From: Actinomycetota bacterium
GTDB taxonomy: Bacteria > Actinomycetota > Actinomycetes > Nanopelagicales > Nanopelagicaceae
DNA length: 25,214 nucleotides
Assembly: GCA_009698045.1 (NCBI GenBank)
Contig: WLRE01000009.1
Coordinates: 1 to 25,214 of the forward strand
Reading direction: 5' to 3'
The notes beneath the pieces were generated by a model. That model saw only the letters and a list, made by a program, of their open reading frames with translations, ran no database searches and was not told the DNA's origin. Both the position numbers and the translations under genes were made by a program. This document shows positions 15,067 to 21,420 of this stretch, one piece after another. Within the stretch, counting starts at the first letter, position 1, and each line of letters opens with the position of its first letter.

Positions 15067-15723
15067 ATGAAAGTTGCAATCATTGGCGCAGGCAATGTTG
15101 GCCGCGCAATCGCAAAAGAACTTATTGGTAATGGTCACAACGTCTTGCTCATCGACCGCGATCCCAAGGCGCTCAAGATGGAGAGTGTGCCAACAGCAGA
15201 ATGGTTGCTCGCTGATGGTTGCGAAATTACTTCGCTGGACAACGCCAAACTCGATCAATGCCAAGTTCTGGTTGCCGCGACCGGTGACGACAAGGTCAAC
15301 CTCGTTGCTTCACTTCTCGCTAAGACTGAATATGGCGTTCCGCGAGTTGTTGCTCGCGTTAACCACCCAAAGAATGAGTGGCTCTTTGATGATTCATGGG
15401 GCGTCGATGTCTCTGTTTCGACTCCTCGCATCATCGCTGCAATTGTTGAAGAGGCGGTCAGCGTTGGAGATGTTGTTCGTTTATTCTCACTGCGCACCGG
15501 CCAAGCAAATTTAGTAGAAATCACGCTTCCTGATGGTGCACCATGTGTAGGCAAGACCGTAGAAGAGTTAAAGCTCCCGCAGGATGCAACACTTGCTGCA
15601 ATCTTGCGCGATAACCATGTGATAACTCCCGCGCCTCACGATGTCTACTCGGCCGGCGATGAACTTCTCTTTATCGCAACCGCTGCAGCTGAAGATCAGT
15701 TAAAGAGCTGTTTTATTTCTTAG
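15067..15723 (+). CDS. ceoC: RCK-type potassium transport regulator CeoC/TrkA
   Basis: The 218-residue protein is similar in plan to its upstream neighbour. It has the Rossmann motif GAGNVGRA (7-14), acidic D30 in LLIDRD, and an RCK_C domain from about 135 (LVEITLPDGAPCVGKTVEELKLP). It probably forms a hetero-octameric gating ring with CeoB. A strong GAGGAGG about a dozen bases before the ATG, within the end of ceoB, indicates coupled translation. Its stop is overlapped by 11 bases by the end of the convergent DUF3159 gene. The membrane pore it regulates is not nearby. Confidence 0.9.
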   Translation: MKVAIIGAGNVGRAIAKELIGNGHNVLLIDRDPKALKMESVPTAEWLLADGCEITSLDNAKLDQCQVLVAATGDDKVNLVASLLAKTEYGVPRVVARVNHPKNEWLFDDSWGVDVSVSTPRIIAAIVEEAVSVGDVVRLFSLRTGQANLVEITLPDGAPCVGKTVEELKLPQDATLAAILRDNHVITPAPHDVYSAGDELLFIATAAAEDQLKSCFIS

Positions 15724-16330
15724 TACTTGGCACTTTTCGAATTATCAACCAGCTCGCCCAAGCCGTTGCAAAAAATAGTGGGTACCCCATCGCAAGTCGC
15801 GCCGTTCCGAGCCAATTGATTTGGTTGGCGCGATAGAGCGGATACTGCACAAGTAATCTTGCAGCAAACATTCCAACCCATAACCAGCCAGCGCGGATAT
15901 AAGCTGCTTTACGGCGTGGATCCTTACGCCACCTAAAATCTTCACCGAGAATTGGTCCAAGCATGACGCCCAGAAGTGGCCAACCGAAAAGGTTAGTTAT
16001 CAGATAGAGAAGTCCATATCCCAAGTTGGTCAATAGACCAGGCAAGTAGAAATCCTTAGCCTCGCCAGAATGTCGGGAGAAGAGTGCGCATATACCAATG
16101 CCTACTAAGCCTGAGAGTGCATGTTGGAGAGTTTCTCGGCGAATCAATCTTGCAATTGTAAAAATCGCAGAAACAATGAGGGCGGCGATTACTGATCGGT
16201 TGAGGTTGTGCGAAAAGTTGAAAATAACAAGAAAGACCAATGAAGGAACACCGGTGTCGATGAGGCCGCGCTTTCCACCCAATGCTCCTATAACTTTGTC
16301 GCGATCTTCGTCATGTCCGTCGTATGACAT
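15713..16330 (-). CDS. DUF3159 membrane protein
   Basis: The 205-residue protein has about five or six membrane segments. The first follows an acidic N-terminus and the family-typical ALGGKRGLIDTGVPSLVFLV. A central FGWPLLGVMLGPILGEDFRWRKDPRRKAAYIRAGWLW is also characteristic. I recognise DUF3159, an actinobacterial family found next to ceoBC in several genomes and without a known activity. That constant position makes a link with ion homeostasis tempting but unproven. Its ATG overlaps the stop of dut by one base (TAATG), so it is translated by coupling. It ends 11 bases inside ceoC on the other strand. Confidence 0.85.
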   Translation of the reverse strand: MSYDGHDEDRDKVIGALGGKRGLIDTGVPSLVFLVIFNFSHNLNRSVIAALIVSAIFTIARLIRRETLQHALSGLVGIGICALFSRHSGEAKDFYLPGLLTNLGYGLLYLITNLFGWPLLGVMLGPILGEDFRWRKDPRRKAAYIRAGWLWVGMFAARLLVQYPLYRANQINWLGTARLAMGYPLFFATAWASWLIIRKVPSTKK

Positions 16331-16770
16331 TACTTCTCCCCCGTTGAACCGAAACCGCCTGAACCACGCCCCGTTCCGGGCAGTACATCTACCTCTATAA
16401 ATGCAGCTTCTTCAAATTTCTGGAAAACCAATTGCGCAATTCGGTCACCTTTTTTGATAACGAAATCTTCTCGCAAATCGTGATTAATCAGAATGACCTG
16501 TAACTCTCCACGATAGCTAGCATCCACCGTTCCCGGAGTATTGACCATAGAAATACCATTCTTAATAGCCAAACCTGAACGGGGATGAACGAGTGCGACG
16601 TAACCAGGTGGCAACGCAATGGAGAGGCCAGTTGGGACAAGTGCCCGCTCTCCTGCCTTGAGCACCATATCGACGCGGGAGGAGATATCTGCGCCGGCAT
16701 CGCCAGGTTTGCCATAACGTGGAAGTGGAACACTGGGGTCTAACCGAGTGATTAGTACGTTAACACTCAT
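16330..16770 (-). CDS. dut: Deoxyuridine 5'-triphosphate nucleotidohydrolase (trimeric dUTPase)
   Basis: The 146-residue enzyme hydrolyses dUTP to dUMP and pyrophosphate, keeping uracil out of DNA and feeding thymidylate synthesis. All five motifs of trimeric dUTPases are visible: GDAGADI (23-29), HPRSGLAIKNG (62-72), TPGTVDASYRGEL (78-90, with D83 and Y86 in the active site), KKGDRIAQLVF (106-116) and the C-terminal GRGSGGFGSTG (134-144) that closes over the substrate. It overlaps the thioesterase stop by three bases (ATGA) upstream and is overlapped by one base with DUF3159 downstream, so the three genes are translationally coupled. Confidence 0.96.
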   Translation of the reverse strand: MSVNVLITRLDPSVPLPRYGKPGDAGADISSRVDMVLKAGERALVPTGLSIALPPGYVALVHPRSGLAIKNGISMVNTPGTVDASYRGELQVILINHDLREDFVIKKGDRIAQLVFQKFEEAAFIEVDVLPGTGRGSGGFGSTGEK

Positions 16771-17351
16771 GGATTGATTTCGAAATCCGGATCTACAAAT
16801 GCCAAGAGCTCTGGATGCTTGGTGACATAGGCAATATATTCCTTAGGAGCGTTATCTAGGAAGTGTTGCATCGAAACGATGATGTAGAGCGAGGCAGCGC
16901 GCACTGCGATCGGACCGTCTGGTCCACCAATGCGACCTACGGCTGAGGCATAAACCTTGCGATTTACTTGGCCAGTGATTTCTGCAGTTATGTATAAAAC
17001 CGTGCCAATGGGAACTGGCAAAATGAAATCTGTTTCAAGTCGTGCGGTAACAGCAGGTGCGCGTAGCAACCACATCAATTTTCCGAGCGCTTCATCAAAG
17101 GCCAACGAGAGCAGACCTCCGTGCGCAAGACCAGGCGCTCCTTGATGATCTTCAGTCACAGTAAATTCTGCGGTGATGTCTTGGCCTTTGCCGACATGGG
17201 CAACGAGATGCAAACCGGTGGGATGTAATTCTCCGCAGCCAAAGCAATGGCCGAAATGTGAGGGGATCTTTGTCCCAGATTCAGGGGCTTTGGGATGGCG
17301 CGGCGGAATGATTGCGCCCTCGGGCGGGATAGTGCTGGGAACTCTGCTCAC
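16767..17351 (-). CDS. PaaI-like hotdog-fold acyl-CoA thioesterase
   Basis: The protein has 194 residues from a GTG at 17351. After a proline-rich start comes CFGCGELHPTGL, with C36 and C39, typical of actinobacterial members. The hotdog core follows, with LAHGGLLSLAFDEALG (76-90), where H77 and D86 or E87 are the likely catalytic groups. Family members hydrolyse acyl- or aryl-CoA thioesters; the substrate is unknown. An ATG at 17375 would add eight residues but would make its start codon overlap that of the divergent DUF3093 gene. TACTCT lies exactly six bases before the GTG, matching the leaderless spacing seen elsewhere, so I prefer the shorter form. The stop overlaps dut by three bases. 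Confidence 0.82.
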   Translation of the reverse strand: MSRVPSTIPPEGAIIPPRHPKAPESGTKIPSHFGHCFGCGELHPTGLHLVAHVGKGQDITAEFTVTEDHQGAPGLAHGGLLSLAFDEALGKLMWLLRAPAVTARLETDFILPVPIGTVLYITAEITGQVNRKVYASAVGRIGGPDGPIAVRAASLYIIVSMQHFLDNAPKEYIAYVTKHPELLAFVDPDFEINP

Positions 17352-17357
17352 CGTCCA

Positions 17358-17367
17358 AGAGTAACCT
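17358..17367. promoter_or_regulatory. Overlapping divergent -10 elements (thioesterase and DUF3093)
   Basis: TACTCT on the minus strand (17358-17363) is six bases before the thioesterase GTG at 17351. TAACCT on the plus strand (17362-17367) is six bases before the DUF3093 ATG at 17374. They share two bases, so only one polymerase can open this site at a time. Confidence 0.4.
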
Positions 17368-17373
17368 TGCACC

Positions 17374-17856
17374 ATGAATAAGTCAGCGCGGCATAAGGAT
17401 AAGAGTTATGGCGTTGCCCTCTTTCACGAGTCGATGCGCGCTCCCATCTGGGTGATTGCCTTCTTGTTCTTCTTAATGGGTTCGCTCTCCCTGGCAGTAT
17501 GGGCTGCGGTAGGCAATCTCCCCACTCTTCTCCTATCGCTGATCGAGCTTCTCATCATTGCGTCATATGTTCGCGCCACCACTTTAGAAATCACCGTAAC
17601 GAAGGGCTGGTTTTTAGTGGGGCCTGCTGCAATCGAACGAGCATTTGTTCATCGCTTTGAAATCTTGGATGCACCAACGATGCGTAGGGCAAGAGGAGTG
17701 GAGTTAGATCCAGCCGCTTACTTGGCTATTCGATATTGGGTACCGACTGGAATTAAGGCCGCTATTCGAGATCCCAAAGATCCGACGCCATATTGGTTAG
17801 TGAGTTCAAAGCGAGCAGATGAACTAGCGAAAATTCTTAACCTCGCCGAACATTAA
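17374..17856 (+). CDS. DUF3093 membrane protein
   Basis: The 160-residue protein starts with a basic cytoplasmic segment. Two adjoining membrane segments follow (about 25-47 and 49-68), then a soluble domain with FLVGPAAIERAFVHRFEILD, GVELDPAAYLAIRYWVPTGIKAAIRDP and TPYWLVSSKRADELAKIL. I recognise it as DUF3093, an actinobacterial family of unknown function. Its position opposite dut and DUF4193 is the same as I remember in mycobacteria. The C-terminal domain resembles membrane-proximal PH-like domains in its strand pattern, but I cannot establish this by eye. Its stop lies seven bases from the end of the convergent DUF4193 gene. Confidence 0.85.
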   Translation: MNKSARHKDKSYGVALFHESMRAPIWVIAFLFFLMGSLSLAVWAAVGNLPTLLLSLIELLIIASYVRATTLEITVTKGWFLVGPAAIERAFVHRFEILDAPTMRRARGVELDPAAYLAIRYWVPTGIKAAIRDPKDPTPYWLVSSKRADELAKILNLAEH

Positions 17857-17863
17857 ACTTTAG

Positions 17864-18160
17864 TTATTCGCAATCCTTACAGACTGCCTTTGCGCCTTCG
17901 CCCTTTGCAAGTTGTGAACTGTGGTGAACCAGGAAACATCTAGAGCAAGTGAATTCATCTTCCTGCTTCGGAACGACTCGAACCGTGAGTTCTTCGCCGG
18001 AGAGATCGGCGCCAGGGAGTTCTAGGTTCTCTGCTGCCTCTTCTTCATCAATATCTACTTGACCAGATTGAGCATCAGAACGACGAGCCTTCAGTTCTTC
18101 GAGGGACTCCTCGTGTAGCTCTTCATCCGTTTTTCGCGGTGTGTCGTAATCAGTTGCCAT
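17864..18160 (-). CDS. DUF4193 zinc-ribbon-like protein
   Basis: The 98-residue protein is very acidic, with a Glu/Asp-rich N-terminal two thirds. The end is a four-cysteine motif: C72/C75 in FTCSRCFLVHH and C94/C97 in VCKDCE, likely binding zinc. This is DUF4193, a family conserved across Actinobacteria and of unknown role. The acidic body plus zinc ribbon would suit an interaction partner of a nucleic-acid enzyme, which is only inference. CACTAT lies seven bases before the ATG, and a 12-base perfect palindrome covers the -35 region, so expression may be controlled by a dimeric regulator. It converges on DUF3093 with a seven-base gap. Confidence 0.88.
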   Translation of the reverse strand: MATDYDTPRKTDEELHEESLEELKARRSDAQSGQVDIDEEEAAENLELPGADLSGEELTVRVVPKQEDEFTCSRCFLVHHSSQLAKGEGAKAVCKDCE

Positions 18161-18167
18161 GGGGCGG

Positions 18168-18173
18168 ATAGTG
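18168..18173 (-). promoter_or_regulatory. -10 element of a leaderless promoter for DUF4193
   Basis: CACTAT on the minus strand lies seven bases before ATG 18160. It is a weaker hexamer than the others in the window. Confidence 0.33.
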
Positions 18174-18184
18174 TCCTATTCCAG

Positions 18185-18196
18185 AGGTATATACCT
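18185..18196. promoter_or_regulatory. 12-base perfect palindrome upstream of DUF4193 (possible operator)
   Basis: AGGTATATACCT is its own reverse complement. It lies about 25 to 36 bases before the DUF4193 start codon, that is over the -35 position of the proposed leaderless promoter. The 113-bp gap 18161-18273 otherwise holds one weak hairpin. Confidence 0.35.
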
Positions 18197-18212
18197 AATC
18201 AACAGTCGGCGT

Positions 18213-18230
18213 GTCGAGATTATTCCCGAC
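18213..18230 (-). terminator. Weak hairpin after the desaturase gene
   Basis: Read on the minus strand, GTCGGG and CTCGAC pair over six positions (one G-U) around the loop AATAAT, about 44 bases after the desaturase stop. No run of T follows, so termination is uncertain. Confidence 0.25.
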
Positions 18231-18273
18231 GGATTTAGCGTGAGTTGCCTTACCCGAGAATTCATTGAAAGTC

Positions 18274-19242
18274 TTACTTAATGCGGAGCGGATCTTGCCC
18301 GCGAGCAACGAGTCGCTCGAAGTGATGCTCGCGCTTCTCAGTGAAGCGTTCGACCTCAATCGCCATATTGTCCATAAAACTCTTGAGTTCTACTTGTGCA
18401 GCCTTGCCATCATCATCGAGGCCATCAACATTGTAAATATCCCACGCGCGTAAGACGGGGTTAAGGACGTCAGTGAGGTGCAGTGGTAAATCGTAAATTC
18501 CGGCAAGGGCAATCTGAACTGATTTGCGACCCCATCCTGGCATTCCTGCACCAGGCATCTGGAAATTAGTCACCACATCGGTGATTGCACGCATTGCAGC
18601 ACTTGGCTCTAGCCTGATTGCTTCAGCCAATAGATTTCGATAGAAGAGCATATGCAGATTCTCATCTAGCGCTACTCGTGCAAGCATTCCTTCGCAGACG
18701 GCATCATTTGAAATTCGACCGGTATTGCGGTGTGAAACTCGAGTAGCCAACTCTTGGAATGATACATATGCAACGGTATGAAGCATGTCATTCTCGTAAG
18801 GGGTTTCATATCCCACTTGCATGTGTGCCATTCGCAAATCTTCAAGTTCTTCGGGATCGACGCCACGAGTGGCCATTAAATAATCGCGAAGAACGATGCT
18901 GTGGCGAGCCTCTTCGGCGGTCCAACGATTGATCCATGTACCCCATGCACCATCGCGGCCCATAGAGAGCGCGATCTCGGTGTGATAGCTCGGCAAATTA
19001 TCTTCAGTCATTAAGTTAAGGACCAGCGAATCTTGAGCTACAGAAGTTAATTTAGAATCTTTTGCTTCCCAAGCATCACCATTGAGTGGCCCTGCAAATG
19101 TACGACCTTCAGACCAAGGAACATATTCGTGTGGATACCAGTCCTTAGTAGTCGTAAGGTGGCGGTCGAGTTCTTTAGCGACAGCTGGTTCAAGGTCGCG
19201 GATTAATCGAGACTGAATCTTTGGATCAATCGGCTTAACCAT
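18274..19242 (-). CDS. desA: Acyl-ACP desaturase (soluble diiron)
   Basis: The 322-residue protein belongs to the ferritin-like acyl-ACP desaturases that place a double bond in a saturated acyl chain on acyl carrier protein. The diiron ligands are visible: E80 in MTEDNLPSYH, E111 and H114 in EEARH, E164 in FQELATR, and E194 and H197 in DENLH. WTAEEARHS and ALDENLHM are the paired helix motifs. It is soluble and needs ferredoxin and oxygen. It is a single gene between two conserved blocks, with a 59-bp upstream gap holding an inverted repeat and a palindrome. TATTCT lies six bases before the ATG. The position of the double bond it makes is not readable from sequence. Confidence 0.92.
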   Translation of the reverse strand: MVKPIDPKIQSRLIRDLEPAVAKELDRHLTTTKDWYPHEYVPWSEGRTFAGPLNGDAWEAKDSKLTSVAQDSLVLNLMTEDNLPSYHTEIALSMGRDGAWGTWINRWTAEEARHSIVLRDYLMATRGVDPEELEDLRMAHMQVGYETPYENDMLHTVAYVSFQELATRVSHRNTGRISNDAVCEGMLARVALDENLHMLFYRNLLAEAIRLEPSAAMRAITDVVTNFQMPGAGMPGWGRKSVQIALAGIYDLPLHLTDVLNPVLRAWDIYNVDGLDDDGKAAQVELKSFMDNMAIEVERFTEKREHHFERLVARGQDPLRIK

Positions 19243-19248
19243 GAGGTG

Positions 19249-19254
19249 AGAATA
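19249..19254 (-). promoter_or_regulatory. -10 element of a leaderless promoter for the desaturase
   Basis: TATTCT on the minus strand lies six bases before ATG 19242. It is close to the consensus TATAAT (first, second, fifth-position mismatch aside) and supports this start. Confidence 0.42.
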
Positions 19255-19260
19255 CTTTAT

Positions 19261-19281
19261 GAGTACTGGTTACTCGCGAGT
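19261..19281. promoter_or_regulatory. Inverted repeat plus palindrome upstream of the desaturase (possible operator)
   Basis: GAGTA (19261-19265) and TACTC (19271-19275) form an inverted repeat around CTGGT. It overlaps a perfect ten-base palindrome, ACTCGCGAGT (19272-19281). Together they cover about 19 to 39 bases before the start codon, the -35 region, where a fatty-acid-sensing repressor could bind. Confidence 0.33.
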
Positions 19282-19286
19282 TCAGT

Positions 19287-19301
19287 CCAGACTATTTCTG
19301 G
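19287..19301 (-). terminator. Small hairpin directly after trmD
   Basis: CCAGA and TCTGG form a five-base stem with the loop AATAG, starting at the base after the trmD stop codon on the minus strand. There is no T run. It could be a weak terminator of the rpsP-khpA-rimM-trmD operon. Confidence 0.25.
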
Positions 19302-20024
19302 TTATTTAAGGTGATTTTGAACCTTTTGAGTGCGAGCACTTGCCTGCTCTGCTCTCCATTTTTCTATTAGAGCGTGGTTTCCACTCAATAAAACTTCCGG
19401 AACAGGTAATCCGCGCCACTCTGCAGGCTTGGTGTATGAGGGATATTCGAGAAGTACACCACCATCGGCAGTAGTAATGGAGTGTGACTCTTCGACAATA
19501 GATTCTGGATTACCTAGTACTCCTGGAATCAGCCTGATGATGGATTCCATAATAGCTAGCGTCGCAACTTCTCCCCCGTTAAGAACATAATCTCCAATGG
19601 AGAGTTCGTGCACGCGGAAACCGGGGGTATTTTGGTAATGCTCAGTGACGCGAATATCAATACCTTCATATCGACCACAAGCAAAGATCATGTGCTCATA
19701 TGAACTCATCTCTTGCGCGATACTTTGATTGAATCTGCGGCCTGCAGGAGTGAGAATAATCAGGTCATGAATAGTGCCAGGGCGTTGTGCAGCAACTTGA
19801 TCGATGGCCTTACCCCACGGTTCAGGCATCATGACCATCCCTGCGCCACCGCCATAAGGAGTGTCATCTACTGAATGGTGCACATTAGTCGCGTGCTGGC
19901 GTAAGTCGTGCACAGCAATCTCAACTAGTCCTTTTTCCTGGGCCTTTCCAATCAGGGATAAATTCAGAGGCGCCATATATTCAGGAAAGATGGTGATCAG
20001 ATCAAAGGTCGGCTTATTCGACAT
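19302..20024 (-). CDS. trmD: tRNA (guanine-N1-)-methyltransferase
   Basis: The 240-residue TrmD methylates N1 of G37 beside the anticodon, which prevents frameshifting. The SPOUT knot fold is indicated by PYGGGAGMVMMPEP (about 53-66), FACGRYEGIDIRV and the cofactor loop LSIGDYVLNGGEVATLAIMES followed by IPGVLGN. It is the last gene of the conserved rpsP-khpA-rimM-trmD operon. The frame is open upstream to a TTG at 20045. I chose ATG 20024 because a good AGGAAGGG ribosome site lies seven bases before it and the N-terminus MSNKPTFDLITIFPEY is typical. With this start the gene overlaps rimM by 11 bases. Confidence 0.95.
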   Translation of the reverse strand: MSNKPTFDLITIFPEYMAPLNLSLIGKAQEKGLVEIAVHDLRQHATNVHHSVDDTPYGGGAGMVMMPEPWGKAIDQVAAQRPGTIHDLIILTPAGRRFNQSIAQEMSSYEHMIFACGRYEGIDIRVTEHYQNTPGFRVHELSIGDYVLNGGEVATLAIMESIIRLIPGVLGNPESIVEESHSITTADGGVLLEYPSYTKPAEWRGLPVPEVLLSGNHALIEKWRAEQASARTQKVQNHLK

Positions 20025-20523
20025 CGAGAAGCCCTTCCTGCTCAACCACGGTGATTACTTTATTCTTCACATCAACCTGCGGAACGATGGCGCGAACGAA
20101 GGGAATCAGTAATTCCTTTCCAGCTCTATCTATAGCAAGAAGATCTTGTCCGGGCAGTGGCACAACGTCGGTGACTAGCCCTACTTCTACTCCAGCTTCC
20201 GTAACAACACGACATCCCAATAGCTGTTGGATATGAAAATCATCTTCATCTTCACTCTGCGCATCTACATCGACATCAGCCACGAGAAGGACATCGCGGA
20301 GCTTCTCCGCTGAATTACGATCCTTAATTCCATTAAAACCCAAGAGCAGAATTCCATTGTGATCGCGGACGGAGGAAATTGTGAGTGGACCAAAAGAAGC
20401 TGGCTCCGTCGCAAGGACAGAGCCAACAAAGAAACGTTCATCAGGTTCGTCGGTGCGAACTTCGATTGTTACTTCGCCGAGAACTCCATGCACGCGCCCA
20501 ATTCGAGCGACGGTGAGGAGCAT
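20014..20523 (-). CDS. rimM: Ribosome maturation factor RimM
   Basis: The 169-residue protein assists late assembly of the 30S head near uS19. The N-terminal RimM domain starts with LTVARIGRVHGVLGEVTIEVRTDEPDERF. A PRC-barrel follows from about 93, beginning with DFHIQQLLGCRVVTE and containing PGQDLLAIDRAGKELLIPFVRAIV. It starts two bases after the khpA stop. Its own ribosome site is weak, so it probably depends on read-through of ribosomes from khpA. Its end overlaps trmD by 11 bases. Confidence 0.94.
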   Translation of the reverse strand: MLLTVARIGRVHGVLGEVTIEVRTDEPDERFFVGSVLATEPASFGPLTISSVRDHNGILLLGFNGIKDRNSAEKLRDVLLVADVDVDAQSEDEDDFHIQQLLGCRVVTEAGVEVGLVTDVVPLPGQDLLAIDRAGKELLIPFVRAIVPQVDVKNKVITVVEQEGLLDVE

Positions 20524-20525
20524 TG

Positions 20526-20765
20526 TTAACGGGCCTCGTCAGCCTCGATGAGATCGACGCGAACAGAGCGACCAGCGAGTGCGCTTACAACTGTGCGAAG
20601 TGCACGAGCAGTGCGACCATTGCGACCGATTACCTTGCCGATATCCTCGGGATTAACGCGAACTTCAAGCGTTGTTCCACGACGATGATTCTTCTCGGTG
20701 ATCACGACATCTTCGGGATTATCGACGATGCCTTTGACGAGGTGTTCTAGAGCCTCATCGATCAT
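20526..20765 (-). CDS. khpA: KH-domain RNA-binding protein KhpA
   Basis: The 79-residue protein is essentially one KH domain with the RNA-gripping GxxG loop in KVIGRNGRTARALR. The N-terminal helix LEHLVKGIVDNPEDV is typical of KhpA (formerly YlqC). KhpA pairs with KhpB/Jag in other bacteria to bind RNA and affect cell-size control. No khpB is in this window. It lies two bases after rpsP and two before rimM. No clear Shine-Dalgarno site precedes its ATG, so translation is likely coupled to rpsP. Confidence 0.93.
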   Translation of the reverse strand: MIDEALEHLVKGIVDNPEDVVITEKNHRRGTTLEVRVNPEDIGKVIGRNGRTARALRTVVSALAGRSVRVDLIEADEAR

Positions 20766-20767
20766 AA

Positions 20768-21304
20768 TTATTCAGCTGCGCTTTCTTCAGCAGGAGCTTC
20801 TGCAACAACTTCAGCAGGTGCTTCTGCAACAACTTCTGGAGCTGCTTCTTCTGCAACAACTTCAGCAGGAGCTTCGGCGACAACTTCAGCAGGAGCAGAC
20901 TTAGCAGCAAGCTTCTCTGCCGCCTTCTTCTTCATTGTTGTAGCGCCATCCTTAGGCTCATCCATTGCATCTTTAACAGCAGCTTCGTAAGCAACACGCT
21001 TGTGTGGCTTCTCAGCGGCTTTGCGCAATGTGCCTTCGGTGCCAGGAAGACCCTTAGCCTTCTGCCAATCACCAGTGATCTTGAAAATTGCCTCTACGGC
21101 TTCAGTTGGCAGTGCGCCAACGCCCATCCAATATTGTGCGCGCTCTGAATTAACTTCGATGAATGATGGCTCAGAGATAGGTGAGTAACGGCCAATCTCT
21201 TCAATCGCGCGACCATTACGAGCGGTGCGAGCATCTGCAACAACAATACGGAAATGAGGTGTGCGAATCTTTCCGAGACGCATTAACTTAATTTTTACGG
21301 CCAC
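20768..21304 (-). CDS. rpsP: 30S ribosomal protein bS16 with Ala/Glu/Val repeat tail
   Basis: Residues 1-85 are ordinary bS16: MAVKIKLMRLGKIRTPHFRIVVADART, then EEIGRYSPISEP, then VGALPTEAVEAIFKITGDW. It binds 16S rRNA early in 30S assembly. A lysine-rich link (about 86-135) leads to a tail of repeats of APAEVVAE (136-178), giving 178 residues, about twice the length of the E. coli protein. Actinobacterial S16 proteins often carry charged, low-complexity tails, so this may be functional but is not essential to the fold. The start is GTG at 21304, with AAAGGA nine bases before it and a strong promoter further up. It heads the rpsP-khpA-rimM-trmD operon. Confidence 0.95.
   Translation of the reverse strand: MAVKIKLMRLGKIRTPHFRIVVADARTARNGRAIEEIGRYSPISEPSFIEVNSERAQYWMGVGALPTEAVEAIFKITGDWQKAKGLPGTEGTLRKAAEKPHKRVAYEAAVKDAMDEPKDGATTMKKKAAEKLAAKSAPAEVVAEAPAEVVAEEAAPEVVAEAPAEVVAEAPAEESAAE
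20771..20899 (-). repeat. 24-base tandem repeats coding the bS16 tail
   Basis: About five units of 24 to 27 bases encode APAEVVAE-type octapeptides (one unit is a nonapeptide, EEAAPEVVA). The near-identity of units at DNA level points to recent copying by slippage or unequal exchange. Confidence 0.75.
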
Positions 21305-21313
21305 GAAGGCTTA

Positions 21314-21319
21314 TCCTTT
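21314..21319 (-). promoter_or_regulatory. Ribosome binding site of rpsP
   Basis: AAAGGA on the minus strand lies nine bases before the GTG start at 21304 and confirms this start. It contrasts with the leaderless starts of most first genes in the window. Confidence 0.55.
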
Positions 21320-21334
21320 TCATTAGGCGAACCG

Positions 21335-21363
21335 ATTAAATTTCATGACAGTGGGAGCGTCAA
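21335..21363 (-). promoter_or_regulatory. Strong promoter of the rpsP operon
   Basis: On the minus strand TTGACG (21358-21363) is followed by a 17-base spacer and TTTAAT (21335-21340). The predicted start is near 21328, giving a leader of about 24 bases that carries the ribosome site. It is the best consensus promoter in the window. Confidence 0.62.
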
Positions 21364-21420
21364 TCGATCAATAAGTCCTAGTTATATTCAAATCTCGCAG
21401 AAGGGGTAGAGGGCCCTTAA

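Noticed and set aside
20025..20045. TTG start for trmD at 20045
   Set aside because: It adds seven atypical residues and its codons cover the AGGAAGGG ribosome site of the better ATG at 20024.
20698..20904. Plus-strand frame rich in Leu/Gln repeats
   Set aside because: It is the antisense reading of the bS16 tail repeats and khpA start.
21411..21416. GGGCCC palindrome upstream of rpsP
   Set aside because: A six-base palindrome is expected by chance and has no supporting context.
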